A stretch of 64,000 nt of DNA, from the NCBI GenBank assembly GCA_030550275.1, contig JAUQPR010000006.1:62001-126000 (forward strand), read 5' to 3'. Of the stretch, positions 1 to 7,732 are shown in pieces (position 1 is the first letter of the stretch; every line of letters begins with the position of its first letter). This DNA comes from Bacteroidota bacterium (GTDB lineage: Bacteria; Bacteroidota; Ignavibacteria; Kapaibacteriales; HRBIN21). The notes below the pieces were generated by a model that worked only from the letters and a program-made list of their open reading frames with translations, had not been told where the DNA came from and did not search any database. The translations under genes were made by a program, and so were the position numbers.

Positions 1-1
1 C

Positions 2-580
2 ATCGCTGCCTGGGTGCGCGACGATGCCCCCGTTGCCGGACGCTGCGATACATGTCCGGCGGACGTCTTCTGGACCTGGTTCGCCACCCGCGTTGTGAGC
101 GATACGCCGGCGCCCCCGAAGTCGAGGCGAGCTCGCCCGGCTGCCCCCGCCTGGGATATCGTGGGCATTGGAGTGCGGATTGGGGATTTCGCCGAACGGC
201 TGCCGGAGCTACTGCTACGCAGTCCACGCTGGCAGGAGCTTCAGCGGGACCCACTCTGGAGAGAGTGCCGGACGGTGGTCCAGCGCCGACCTCAGGGCTA
301 CGTCGTCAAGTTGCGGATTCCGCTGGCGCTTGTGCACGTTTCAGTGGAAGCGCTGGGCTCGGAGCCTATCCCCGTGCGCTTTGCGGCGATGCTGGAGGAT
401 GTGGACAACGAGTTCCGTCCCGAAGAGGCAAGCTGGGTCTGCACCAGCTCGGACTTTCGACCAGAGATGCCGGAGACCTACGGGGAGCTGCTGCTCCTGC
501 CGCAGGGGCAGCGCTACGGCGAGCTGCGCAACGTTTTCGCCAGCGAGATCGCGGAGCTGCTCTTCCGGATGGGCTTTTAG
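2..580 (+). CDS. Partial protein ending in a CBM9-like domain
   Basis: The frame is open from the left edge of the window, so the N-terminus is missing; about 192 codons are visible. The last 90 residues have the look of a family 9 carbohydrate-binding (DOMON-like) module: an amphipathic strand (VVKLRIPLALVHV), then VRFAAMLEDVDNE, and a serine/threonine-rich turn followed by DFRPEMPETYGEL near the end. Such modules bind sugars or haem in secreted or periplasmic proteins. What precedes the domain is outside the window. It converges with the VWA-OmpA gene, whose stop codon begins one base after this stop. Family assignment rests on motif resemblance only. Confidence 0.5.
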   Translation: MAAWVRDDAPVAGRCDTCPADVFWTWFATRVVSDTPAPPKSRRARPAAPAWDIVGIGVRIGDFAERLPELLLRSPRWQELQRDPLWRECRTVVQRRPQGYVVKLRIPLALVHVSVEALGSEPIPVRFAAMLEDVDNEFRPEEASWVCTSSDFRPEMPETYGELLLLPQGQRYGELRNVFASEIAELLFRMGF

Positions 581-2047
581 CTACTTGGCGATGATTTTGA
601 AGACCGTTCGGCGATTCTTCTGGCGGTTCTCCTCCGTGTCATTCGGGGCGACGGGCATGCTCATCCCGAAGCCGCGTGGGCGGAGCCGCCGTGGGTCAAT
701 CCCGCGTTCTACGAGGGCTTCGACGACAGCGCGGGCGCGTGCTTCCGACAGGCGCAGGTTGTACTCCTCGGTTCCGATGTTGTCCGTGTGCCCTTGGACC
801 TCGAGCTTGACCCGCGGGTAGCGGCGCAGGAGCTCGGCCAGCTCCTCGATGATGGGGATGGCTTCCGGGCGCAGCGTCGCTTTGTCGAAGTCGAACAGGA
901 TGATGCGCTCGAACTCCTTGCCAACGGTGTCGAATGGCGTGATGGGAGCGGTGTCGTAGACCCCCTCAGCCTGGAGCGTGTCCGTGCCGGGCAGGGCAAG
1001 CGTAAGCCGGACGCGGTGGAGCCCAGCGTAGCGTGGGGGGCGGTAGCGCACCAGGTAGTAGTTCCGCAGGCTGCGGTAGATCTCGGCGAAGATTGGAGCA
1101 AGCGCTTCGGTGCTGGTGGCAAGGGTGTAGCGCCCGCCGGTGTAGGATGCCAGTTCCGTCAGGAGCGAATCCTGCGTATACCCGAAGCCGACGGGGAAGA
1201 TGAGCACATTGGCGGCGCGGGCACGCTCGTAGACCTGCAGCAGTGTTGCCGTTGAGGCGTTGTCATCCCCGTCGGTGAACACAATCACTGCCCGGGGAAG
1301 GCTATCCGGCAGCCGAGCCAGGAGCTCGATCCCGCGCAGGAGGGCGTCGTAGAGTGCCGTGTAGGTGCCCAGCCCGCGATGGCGATTCTGCCGAAAGCTT
1401 GCCAGAAGGGTTGCACCATCGGGCTGCGGGGGGCTCAGCAGCGCGAACTCCTCGGAGAAGCTCGCAATGCCCAGTGCATCGGGTGGCTGGAGCATGGTGA
1501 CGAGCGTCTCCGCGGCTGCCTGGACAGTGCGCAGCAGCGGAGTGAGCGAGCCGCTGTAATCGAGCAACAAAAGCAGGGTGACCCCGCTGGAATCCCACTC
1601 ATTGTACTCCCGGACGCTGAAGCTGTCAATGGGCACGGTCGAGAGCCCAAGCTGCTCACGCAGAGCGGACCAGTGGCGGCGCCAATTGGGGTCACGGCTG
1701 TACGGAGGAGCAAGATGGGTCACGGGAATGCCGTCGCGGTCCCGAATCCGCACGAAGAGGCGGATCTCCTCGGGGTAGCGCGTGGCATCAATGCGCCAGA
1801 TATCGGCGTGGAGCGGCTCACCTGGGCGCAGGGAAGATGCCGGGCGGCTCCAGCGCGCCGATTGCGCCAGAAGCGGCAATGCCACAACGAGCGCGCACAG
1901 TCCTACCAGCGCCGAATGCCCAGCACCATGCCGTCGCCCAACGGCACAAGGCAGCTCTGGAGCTGCGGATGTGTCGCCATACGCAGATTGAACTCCTGTA
2001 GGGCTTGGACGTCGGGATCGTCGGAAGCGGATGCGATCTCTCCCCAT
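581..2047 (-). CDS. VWA domain protein with C-terminal OmpA peptidoglycan-binding domain
   Basis: A von Willebrand A domain (roughly residues 150-340) carries a MIDAS-type DYSGS motif and a later FTDGDDN motif. The C-terminal 110 residues are an OmpA/MotB-type peptidoglycan-binding domain (FDKATLRPEA, GHTDNIGTEEYN, LSEARARAVVEAL, NRRTVF). A hydrophobic segment ending LPLLAQSA looks like a signal peptide, so the protein is probably an envelope protein tethered to the cell wall. The start is unresolved: the only ATG (2047) overlaps the upstream methyltransferase gene by 145 bases. A GTG at 1885 would cut into the signal peptide, and CTG codons lie at 1909 and 1954. It is last in the ssb-MCE-methyltransferase unit. 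Confidence 0.8.
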   Translation of the reverse strand: MGRDRIRFRRSRRPSPTGVQSAYGDTSAAPELPCAVGRRHGAGHSALVGLCALVVALPLLAQSARWSRPASSLRPGEPLHADIWRIDATRYPEEIRLFVRIRDRDGIPVTHLAPPYSRDPNWRRHWSALREQLGLSTVPIDSFSVREYNEWDSSGVTLLLLLDYSGSLTPLLRTVQAAAETLVTMLQPPDALGIASFSEEFALLSPPQPDGATLLASFRQNRHRGLGTYTALYDALLRGIELLARLPDSLPRAVIVFTDGDDNASTATLLQVYERARAANVLIFPVGFGYTQDSLLTELASYTGGRYTLATSTEALAPIFAEIYRSLRNYYLVRYRPPRYAGLHRVRLTLALPGTDTLQAEGVYDTAPITPFDTVGKEFERIILFDFDKATLRPEAIPIIEELAELLRRYPRVKLEVQGHTDNIGTEEYNLRLSEARARAVVEALVERGIDPRRLRPRGFGMSMPVAPNDTEENRQKNRRTVFKIIAK

Positions 2048-2562
2048 GCCAGCGCGTTGTCAGCACAGATGATACCCCCAATGCGGACCAACGGCAGCAC
2101 CAGCTCTAGGTACTGCGAATACGAGGCTTTGTCGGCGTCGATGAAGACGAAGTCCAGCGGGACGGTTGGGCGGAAGGAGCGCAGCCACTGGCGGGCATCG
2201 GCGTGGTGGAGTTCGATCCGCTCGGCAAGCCCTGCGGCGCGCACCATCTGCGCGGCAAAGGCAACGCGCTCGGCTTCCCGTTCCAGTGTGATGAGCTTGC
2301 CATCGGGAGGCAGTGCCCGTGCCATCATGATTGCCGAGTACCCTGCCAGCGTGCCGATCTCCAGCACGAAGCGTGCCTGCATTGCGCGGAGCAGGACCTG
2401 CAGGAAGGCGCCCTGTTCGGGGGTGATCCAAATTTCGGGCATTCCGGCGCGGAGCGCCTCATGGCGGAGATGCTCCAGGAACTCGTCCTCGGCGGAGAAG
2501 AGACGCTGGATGTACTCGAAGAGCTCCTGTGTGGTCGGGGTGCTGCGGGTTGCCGTTGCCAT
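1903..2562 (-). CDS. Class I SAM-dependent O-methyltransferase (family 3)
   Basis: A 219-residue protein of the catechol/caffeoyl-CoA O-methyltransferase type. The SAM-binding motif I is VLEIGTLAGYSAI, followed by an acidic turn (LITLE) and FVFIDADKASY, where the Asp residues of this family bind the divalent metal, then IICADNALAWG. Length matches the family. It probably methylates a hydroxyl group of a small molecule; the substrate cannot be read from the sequence. Its ATG overlaps the stop of the MCE gene by one base, implying translational coupling. Confidence 0.85.
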   Translation of the reverse strand: MATATRSTPTTQELFEYIQRLFSAEDEFLEHLRHEALRAGMPEIWITPEQGAFLQVLLRAMQARFVLEIGTLAGYSAIMMARALPPDGKLITLEREAERVAFAAQMVRAAGLAERIELHHADARQWLRSFRPTVPLDFVFIDADKASYSQYLELVLPLVRIGGIICADNALAWGEIASASDDPDVQALQEFNLRMATHPQLQSCLVPLGDGMVLGIRRW

Positions 2563-3506
2563 TAGGGGCGTGTCCCAAGTCGCACGTTGACGTTGACGCC
2601 GTAGCGTTGGATCTGGTGCAGGAAGTCCCGCAGTTGCGTTACGGTCGAATCCACCTGCAGCGCAAGCTGCTCATCCTGGAGGAGGCGTCCGGCAAGGGTT
2701 TTGCGACTGCGGAGTGCGGAGAGCAGCTCTTCCAGAGTGGCGCTGCTCCGCTGAAGTTGCACAAGGAGGCTATCGGCGTTGCCCAGGGTGGTTTCGGCTT
2801 GGCGGGTGAGCCGCTCCAGCGATGCCAGCGTCCGGTCAATTGCTGGCGAGTTCTGCTCCAGCAGCGTGCGGAGCCGGCGGCTGAGCAGGGCGATGTTCTC
2901 AGCGCTCTCCTCGACCGAGGCGCGGCTGCCTTCGGCAAGGCTGCGCAACTGCTGCGCCAGGAGCGTGAGCTCCTCGATTGCCGTTGCGAGATTGCGCTGT
3001 GTTGCCGGGGTCAGCACTGCGTTGAGTGCAGTGGCAGTGGTGTCGAGCCGGAGAGAGAGGCGCTGGAGCTGCTCGCCGAAGTTGGCAAGGTTGGCAACCA
3101 GTTCGCCGACGTCGGGAGCGGTGGCTCCAGGGATCGGCTGCCCGCGCGGGAGAGGCTCAGCTGCTGTGCCGGGGAAGAGTTCGACTTTGCGCCCACCGGT
3201 GAGCTCCTGCAGCAGGATGCGGGCGTGAGCATCTCGGCGGAGCTCCACATCGGCGTCCAGCCGTGCGGTCAGCACGACAATGCCATCGCGCAGCTCGATG
3301 TAGCGGACGCTCCCCTTTTGCACGCCATTGACCAACACGGGGGCTCCGACCTCGATCCCCGCTCCGGAGGGGAAATGGAGCACAACCTCCTGGGTGCGGA
3401 TGCCCAGTTGCCAGCCACGCCCCCACGTGATGCTGCCCAGCAGCAGGAGGAGCGTGCCGAGCGTCAGCAGCCCGACCTTGAGCTCAAGCCGACGAAGCTC
3501 CTCCAC
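2562..3506 (-). CDS. MCE/MlaD family lipid-transport protein
   Basis: A 314-residue protein with one N-terminal membrane segment (VGLLTLGTLLLLLG) and then an MCE domain (about residues 38-115; FPSGAGIEVGAPVLVNG is the typical hydrophobic-tunnel motif). A long coiled-coil region of heptad leucines runs to the C-terminus. MlaD-type proteins form hexamers on the periplasmic side of an ABC permease and carry lipids between membranes. No MlaE/MlaF partner is in this window; the operon here is ssb upstream and an O-methyltransferase downstream. Function as a lipid carrier is inferred from the family. Confidence 0.82.
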   Translation of the reverse strand: MEELRRLELKVGLLTLGTLLLLLGSITWGRGWQLGIRTQEVVLHFPSGAGIEVGAPVLVNGVQKGSVRYIELRDGIVVLTARLDADVELRRDAHARILLQELTGGRKVELFPGTAAEPLPRGQPIPGATAPDVGELVANLANFGEQLQRLSLRLDTTATALNAVLTPATQRNLATAIEELTLLAQQLRSLAEGSRASVEESAENIALLSRRLRTLLEQNSPAIDRTLASLERLTRQAETTLGNADSLLVQLQRSSATLEELLSALRSRKTLAGRLLQDEQLALQVDSTVTQLRDFLHQIQRYGVNVNVRLGTRP

Positions 3507-3518
3507 GGCAGAGCCTGC

Positions 3519-3956
3519 TTAGAAGGGAACTTCGGGATCGGGAGGTTGCAGCCCAGAGTCGTACGATTCGGGGAGTTCGCCGGGGGTGCGTTCGCTTTCA
3601 CCCGTATCGTTGGCGCGTGGGCGCTGGTCCAGCAGCAGCATGGTATCGGCGTGGATCTCGACCACGCGGCGCCGTGTGCCGTCGCGCCCTTCGAATTCGC
3701 GCGTGCGCAGCCGCCCTTCGATGTAGACTCGGGAGCCCCGGCGCACAATCCGCTGCATGACTTCGGCAAGTTCGCGCCAGGCAACGATGGTGTGCCACTC
3801 GGTGTGCTCGCGCAGATTGCCGTCCCGGTCGCGCCAGGTCTCCGTCATCGCCATGCGGAAGGACACCACTGGCACGCCCTCGGGCGTATAGCGCAGCTCT
3901 GGGTCTTGCCCCACATTGCCGATAAGCATGACCTTGTTGAGAGACCGCGAGGACAT
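3519..3956 (-). CDS. ssb: Single-stranded DNA-binding protein
   Basis: A 145-residue SSB. The OB fold begins NKVMLIGNVGQDPELRY, continues with WHTIVAW and GSRVYIEGRL, and the tail ends DPEVPF, the acidic tip by which SSB recruits replication and repair partners. I chose the ATG at 3956 because a strong AGGAGG-type ribosome site lies just upstream and the protein then begins at the conserved MSSRSLNKV; an in-frame ATG at 4004 would add 16 non-conserved residues. A TATTTTTA element at 4004-4011 resembles the promoter motif used elsewhere in the window. It leads the unit that includes the MCE gene. Confidence 0.92.
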   Translation of the reverse strand: MSSRSLNKVMLIGNVGQDPELRYTPEGVPVVSFRMAMTETWRDRDGNLREHTEWHTIVAWRELAEVMQRIVRRGSRVYIEGRLRTREFEGRDGTRRRVVEIHADTMLLLDQRPRANDTGESERTPGELPESYDSGLQPPDPEVPF

Positions 3957-4019
3957 CCTCTCCTCCCTTGACCGTTCCAACCAGCCGTGCGAGGTTACAA
4001 GCATAAAAATACGACGCTT

Positions 4020-4358
4020 TCACTCTCCGGAGAGCTGCTCCGGGGGTTCGGGGAGGAGGGCAAGCAGCAGCAGGAGAAGCTCGCGGAGCAGCTCCAGGGT
4101 GGCGCGCGAGGTCGGCTCGTGCGAGAGCCTCCCCAGCCGCTGCCGAGCTTGCGGCAGAGTCAGGCGCTCCGTGCGCAGCACATGTTGGATGCGGCGCAGG
4201 ATCTCCACATCCTGTTGTGAGTAGAGCCGCTCGCCTGTTGCGCCACGCCGAGGTCGAGGCTGCCCGAACTGGCGCTCCCAATGGCGCAGCGTATGGGGTT
4301 GTTCCCCCAGCAGGCGCGCGACCTCGCCGATCCGATACAGCCGCTCCACTGCCTGCAC
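4020..4358 (-). CDS. MerR-type helix-turn-helix regulator
   Basis: A 112-residue protein with a MerR-like winged helix (YRIGEVARLLGEQPHTLRHWERQF, split by the usual turn, and a wing ending GERLYSQQDVEILRRI). The C-terminus is a leucine-rich helix (LLRELLLLLLALL) suited to dimerisation; no effector-binding domain is visible. I prefer the GTG at 4358: it lies 28 bases below a TATTTTCG promoter-like element (4386-4393) and right before the conserved region, whereas the ATG at 4496 would add 46 unconserved residues. Its position, divergent from the flagellar operon, makes flagellar control plausible but unproven. Confidence 0.75.
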   Translation of the reverse strand: MQAVERLYRIGEVARLLGEQPHTLRHWERQFGQPRPRRGATGERLYSQQDVEILRRIQHVLRTERLTLPQARQRLGRLSHEPTSRATLELLRELLLLLLALLPEPPEQLSGE

Positions 4359-4385
4359 TGTAGAAATGTGCTTGCCGTGCCGATA

Positions 4386-4393
4386 CGAAAATA
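4386..4393 (-). promoter_or_regulatory. Near-match TAnnTTTG promoter element for the MerR gene
   Basis: On the minus strand the sequence reads TATTTTCG, one mismatch from the TAnnTTTG -7 element seen before many genes here. It lies 28 bases upstream of the GTG start at 4358 and helps decide that start. Confidence 0.4.
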
Positions 4394-4466
4394 GACGGCG
4401 CGGCTGAATTTTCGGCACTCCCCGGGAAGCAGCACGCCGCCGGAGAGTATTCCGCAATCCCTTGAT

Positions 4467-4481
4467 TGGCAATCGGTTCGC
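4467..4481 (+). promoter_or_regulatory. Second, weaker sigma54-like element upstream of flgB
   Basis: TGGCAATCGGTTCGC has the invariant GG (4468-4469) and GC (4480-4481) separated by exactly ten bases, with one mismatch in the -12 half. It lies 31 bases before the stronger element at 4498. It may be an alternative promoter or chance. Confidence 0.3.
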
Positions 4482-4497
4482 TCGATGCCTCTGCACT

Positions 4498-4513
4498 TGG
4501 CATTGCGCTTGCT
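4498..4513 (+). promoter_or_regulatory. Sigma54-like -24/-12 promoter for the flagellar operon
   Basis: TGGCATTGCGCTTGCT matches the RpoN consensus TGGCACG-N4-TTGCW at all but two positions. GG (4499-4500) and GC (4511-4512) are spaced exactly ten bases apart. It is 39 bases upstream of the flgB ATG at 4551, a normal distance. Sigma54 control of flagellar genes is common in other bacteria; neither rpoN nor an activator gene is in this window. Confidence 0.5.
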
Positions 4514-4550
4514 ATGCATTGGGTGGTGCTCCAACCATGGGCGTAGTGCG

Positions 4551-4976
4551 ATGAAGATCCGTGCGTGGCTATTTCGGGAACGGCTGCCGCTGCTCAACCG
4601 GGCGCTGGACGCCTATGCCCTCCGGCAGCGAGTGATCGCGGAGAACATCGCCAACGCCACGACGCCGGAATACCAGCCGCGGCGTGTGCGCTTTGAGGAG
4701 TTCTTCCAGCAGTATGCTGATGTGGTTGCGCGCGGCATACGCACCGACGAGCGGCACATCCCGATTGGTCCGCCGGATCCGGCTACGGTTGCGCCCGAAG
4801 ACACCCCGGCGGCGCTGCCGAGGGCGGAGGTGTACATCGGGGGTGAATCGCACGTGAACGTTGAGCGGGAGATGTCCGAGCTTGCTCAAAACCAGATCCG
4901 CTTCCGCTTTGCTGCGCGCATGGTTGCGCGCTACTTCCAGTCGCTGCAGACGGTGATTCGGGGAACGTCCCAGTAA
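4551..4976 (+). CDS. flgB: Flagellar proximal rod protein FlgB
   Basis: A 141-residue rod protein. The N-terminal helix contains ALRQRVIAENIANATTPEY, the conserved FlgB/C/F/G signature, and the C-terminal helix (residues about 105-138; NVEREMSELAQNQIRF) is the partner of the rod coiled coil. The ATG at 4551 gives a normal N-terminus; an upstream in-frame ATG at 4485 would overlap the promoter region. It opens a run of ten genes on the plus strand and is followed after 16 bases by flgC, which has its own ribosome site. Confidence 0.93.
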   Translation: MKIRAWLFRERLPLLNRALDAYALRQRVIAENIANATTPEYQPRRVRFEEFFQQYADVVARGIRTDERHIPIGPPDPATVAPEDTPAALPRAEVYIGGESHVNVEREMSELAQNQIRFRFAARMVARYFQSLQTVIRGTSQ

Positions 4977-4992
4977 TCCAGGGTGAGCGGCG

Positions 4993-5478
4993 ATGGCGGG
5001 CAACATCTTCGATAGCTTTGCCATCAGTGGGCAGGGGATGAGCGTACAACGGCTGCGGCTCAGCGCCGTTGCCAAAAACATTGCCAATGCAGATGCCACA
5101 TCGGGTCCGGATGCGCAGCCCTATCGGCGTGAGATTGTGCTCGTGCGGGCGCATCCGGTGGACTCCTTCGAGCAGGCACTGGGGGAGCAACTTCGCATGG
5201 CGCAAAGCGCAGCAGGGCATATTCCGGCGCTGCAGCCGCCCCATCGCCGGCAGCCGCCGGTGGTGGTCTCCGCGCAGGTTGCGCAGGATCCCGCACCGTT
5301 CCGCCTGGTCTACGACCCAACCCATCCCGATGCCGACGCCCAGGGGTACGTGCGCTATCCCAACGTGAACGTGGTCACGGAGATGGTCGAGCTGATAACG
5401 GCGCAGCGTGCCTTTGAGGCGAACGCAGCGGTGATTGCAGCGGCGAAGAACATCGCCAAGGACTCGCTGGAGATCTAA
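4993..5478 (+). CDS. flgC: Flagellar basal-body rod protein FlgC
   Basis: A 161-residue FlgC. It begins with FDSFAISGQGMSVQRLRL and SAVAKNIANADA, the rod-protein signature, and ends with the conserved stretch YPNVNVVTEMVELITAQRA followed by AAKNIAKDSLEI. It assembles with FlgB, FlgF and FlgG to form the rod that crosses the periplasm. Length is slightly longer than in enterics (about 134) because of a middle insert (residues 75-110). Confidence 0.93.
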   Translation: MAGNIFDSFAISGQGMSVQRLRLSAVAKNIANADATSGPDAQPYRREIVLVRAHPVDSFEQALGEQLRMAQSAAGHIPALQPPHRRQPPVVVSAQVAQDPAPFRLVYDPTHPDADAQGYVRYPNVNVVTEMVELITAQRAFEANAAVIAAAKNIAKDSLEI

Positions 5479-5491
5479 GGGAGGAGCGGCG

Positions 5492-5761
5492 ATGAAGGTT
5501 GGACCGGTCCAACCGTATGCCGTTTCCGTCTACAGCAGTGGCGCCGTCCAGCCCAGCGTGGAGCGGACGACATCGCCTCCTGTGCAGGGCGCCACCGCTC
5601 GAACGACGGTGGTGGAGCTCTTGCCGGCAGAGCGGGAGCTCTTCATCCGGCTCTTCCCGGAGAGCGCTCCCTACATTGCCCGTCACGTGCTCTTCACGCG
5701 CGAGGGGCGCGTGCAGGAGCCCGATATCTACAAAGGCTTGTTCGTGGATGTCCGAGCGTAA
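5492..5761 (+). CDS. Unknown 89-residue protein inside the flagellar operon
   Basis: I do not recognise this protein. It starts at the ATG at 5492, 13 bases after the flgC stop, with GGAG upstream. The first 45 residues are rich in Ser, Thr, Val and Pro and look disordered. The second half (ELLPAERELFIRLFPESAP, then IARHVLFTREG and a C-terminal KGLFVDVRA) looks folded and amphipathic. It has no signal peptide or membrane segment. Its place between flgC and fliE, with intergenic gaps of only 13 bases on each side, suggests a role in rod or export-gate assembly, but that is only context. Confidence 0.7.
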   Translation: MKVGPVQPYAVSVYSSGAVQPSVERTTSPPVQGATARTTVVELLPAERELFIRLFPESAPYIARHVLFTREGRVQEPDIYKGLFVDVRA

Positions 5762-5774
5762 CGGAGGTAGAGCG

Positions 5775-6077
5775 ATGATCATCCCCGAGGTATTGCAGCA
5801 GCGGCTCTATGAACCGTTGCAGCAGCAGCGCCTGCAGGCGGGCTCGGTGCCAGATTCGAGCAGCTTTGCCGAGACCCTGCGCGCCTTTGTGCAAGAGGTC
5901 AACACGTTGCAGCAGGAGGCAGGGGAGTATACCGAGCGGCTGCTCAAGGGCGAACCCGTTGAGCTGCATGACGTGATGATTGCGGCGGAGAAGGCGCGGA
6001 CGAGCTTCCTGCTCCTGTTGGAGCTGCGCAATAAGGCAATCGAGCTCTACCGTGAAGTCCTGCGGATGCAGGTGTAG
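5775..6077 (+). CDS. fliE: Flagellar hook-basal body protein FliE
   Basis: A 100-residue protein with the FliE pattern: SSSFAETLRAFVQEVNTLQQEA, followed after a short linker by VELHDVMIAAEKARTSFLLLLELRNKAIELYREVLRMQV at the C-terminus (cited in overlapping parts). FliE joins the MS ring to the rod and is the first exported rod protein. The start at 5775 has an AGGTAG ribosome site. Gene order fliE-fliF-fliG is standard. Confidence 0.92.
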   Translation: MIIPEVLQQRLYEPLQQQRLQAGSVPDSSSFAETLRAFVQEVNTLQQEAGEYTERLLKGEPVELHDVMIAAEKARTSFLLLLELRNKAIELYREVLRMQV

Positions 6078-6088
6078 GCGTTTCTGCA

Positions 6089-7729
6089 ATGGCACCCATA
6101 GGGGAGCAGCTTCGGAACTTTTGGCAGCAGCGCACGCTGGGGCAGCGCATCGCCCTGGTGGGAGGGGTGGTGGCGGTGGTGGGGCTTGGGATCTGGCTGC
6201 TCAGCCTGGCGATGCGCCCGGAGATGCGCGTGCTTTTCTCGGGCTTGGATGCGCAGGATGCCGCGGCAATCGTGGAAAAGCTCAAGGAGCAGGGCATCCC
6301 CTATGAACTGGCAGACCAGGGCACAACTATCCGCGTCCCCGCTTCCGTGCTCTACGACGTTCGGCTCCAGGTGGCAGCACAAGGGCTGCCGAGCAAGAGC
6401 GTTGTCGGCTACGAAATCTTCGACAAAAGCGCCTTTGGGATGTCCGATTTCGTGCAAAAGCTCAACTACCGCCGCGCACTCGAAGGGGAGTTGGCGCGAA
6501 CTATCAGCACGCTGGAGGAGGTGCAGTCAGCGCGCGTGCACATTGTCATTCCGGAGCGCACACTCTTTGAGGAGCAGCAACGCAAGCCCACGGCGTCGGT
6601 GATTTTGCACCTGAAGGAGGGGCGCAGCCTCAGCCGGCTCAACATCGAGGGGATTCAGCACCTGGTTGCCAGTAGCGTCGAAGGGCTGGAGCCCACGGCG
6701 GTGACGGTGGTGGACCAGCGCGGGCGGCTTCTCTCAGAGCCTGCTCGGCAGCCCGGCTCGCTTGCAGGGCTGACACAGTCGCAGTACGAGCTCCAGCAGC
6801 GCGTGGACCAGTACCTGACGGCAAAGGTGCAGTCCCTCCTGGATGGGGTGCTCGGGGTCGGCAACGCCGTTGTCCAAGTTGCTACCGAGCTGGATTTCAC
6901 GCAGATCGAGCGGACGCGCGAGGATTTCGACCCAGAGCGCCAGGTTGTGCGCAGCGAACAGACCGTCTCGGAGAGCAGCTCCGTCGGTGACACCGTGGGT
7001 GGACAGCGCCCCGGTGGCAGCCAACGCAGCAATTCGATTATCAACTACGAGATTGCCCGAACGGTGGAGCGCATCACGAACGTGCCCGGGGCAATCAAGC
7101 GGCTGACGGTGGCGGCGCTGATCAACGGGACGACGCAATTTGTGCAAGAGAATGGGCAGTGGAAGCGCGTCTACATCCCGCGGACGCAGGAGGAGATGGA
7201 CAAGCTCACCGAAATCATCAAAAACGCCGTCGGGTATGACCCGGCGCGCAATGACCAAGTCTCCGTCGTCAACGTGCAATTCGACACGGGCGAGGAGCCG
7301 CAGCCTCCGCGGCGATGGTACGAACTGGCACCCGAACAATGGGTTCGGCTGCTGCTGGTGCTGGGAGCAATTCTGTTGGGCATTTTCGCGCTTCGCAATA
7401 TATTGCGGTCGCCGTTGGTCCGACCCCATATCGAAGTTGTGCCGGCAGAGATGGTGCCGGCGATTCCACAACTGGCGCCCGAAATGCCCGTACTGCCTTC
7501 GGCAGAGGGTGTTCCTGCACTGCCAGGGGAAGTGCTTGAGGAATTGCCCTCCGGCATGCCCCGGGCGGAGCTGGAGGCGCGCATCCGCCATCGGTTGGAA
7601 GCATTGACGCAGCAAGCAGCAAGCGAAGAGGCGCTCTTGACCGAACAGCTCCGCGAGCGTATCCAGCAGTACGTCCGCGAGCGTCCGCGGGATGCAGCCC
7701 GGTTGGTTAAGCTCCTCATGGGGGAGTGA
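6089..7729 (+). CDS. fliF: Flagellar MS-ring protein FliF
   Basis: A 546-residue FliF. A membrane segment lies at about residues 22-44 (RIALVGGVVAVVGLG), then two ring-building domains (SGLDAQDAAAIVEKLKEQGI; GYEIFDKSAFGMSDFVQKL, NYRRALEGELARTI, ARVHIVIPE), a hydrophilic beta-collar, and a second membrane segment at about 420-440 (WVRLLLVLGAILLGIFAL). The C-terminal tail is the FliG-binding region. It forms the membrane platform for the motor. Three bases separate it from fliG. Confidence 0.95.
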   Translation: MAPIGEQLRNFWQQRTLGQRIALVGGVVAVVGLGIWLLSLAMRPEMRVLFSGLDAQDAAAIVEKLKEQGIPYELADQGTTIRVPASVLYDVRLQVAAQGLPSKSVVGYEIFDKSAFGMSDFVQKLNYRRALEGELARTISTLEEVQSARVHIVIPERTLFEEQQRKPTASVILHLKEGRSLSRLNIEGIQHLVASSVEGLEPTAVTVVDQRGRLLSEPARQPGSLAGLTQSQYELQQRVDQYLTAKVQSLLDGVLGVGNAVVQVATELDFTQIERTREDFDPERQVVRSEQTVSESSSVGDTVGGQRPGGSQRSNSIINYEIARTVERITNVPGAIKRLTVAALINGTTQFVQENGQWKRVYIPRTQEEMDKLTEIIKNAVGYDPARNDQVSVVNVQFDTGEEPQPPRRWYELAPEQWVRLLLVLGAILLGIFALRNILRSPLVRPHIEVVPAEMVPAIPQLAPEMPVLPSAEGVPALPGEVLEELPSGMPRAELEARIRHRLEALTQQAASEEALLTEQLRERIQQYVRERPRDAARLVKLLMGE

Positions 7730-7732
7730 GCC

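Noticed and set aside
2529-3971. A 480-codon plus-strand frame opposite the MCE and ssb genes
   Set aside because: It spans two well-recognised genes and their junction on the other strand.
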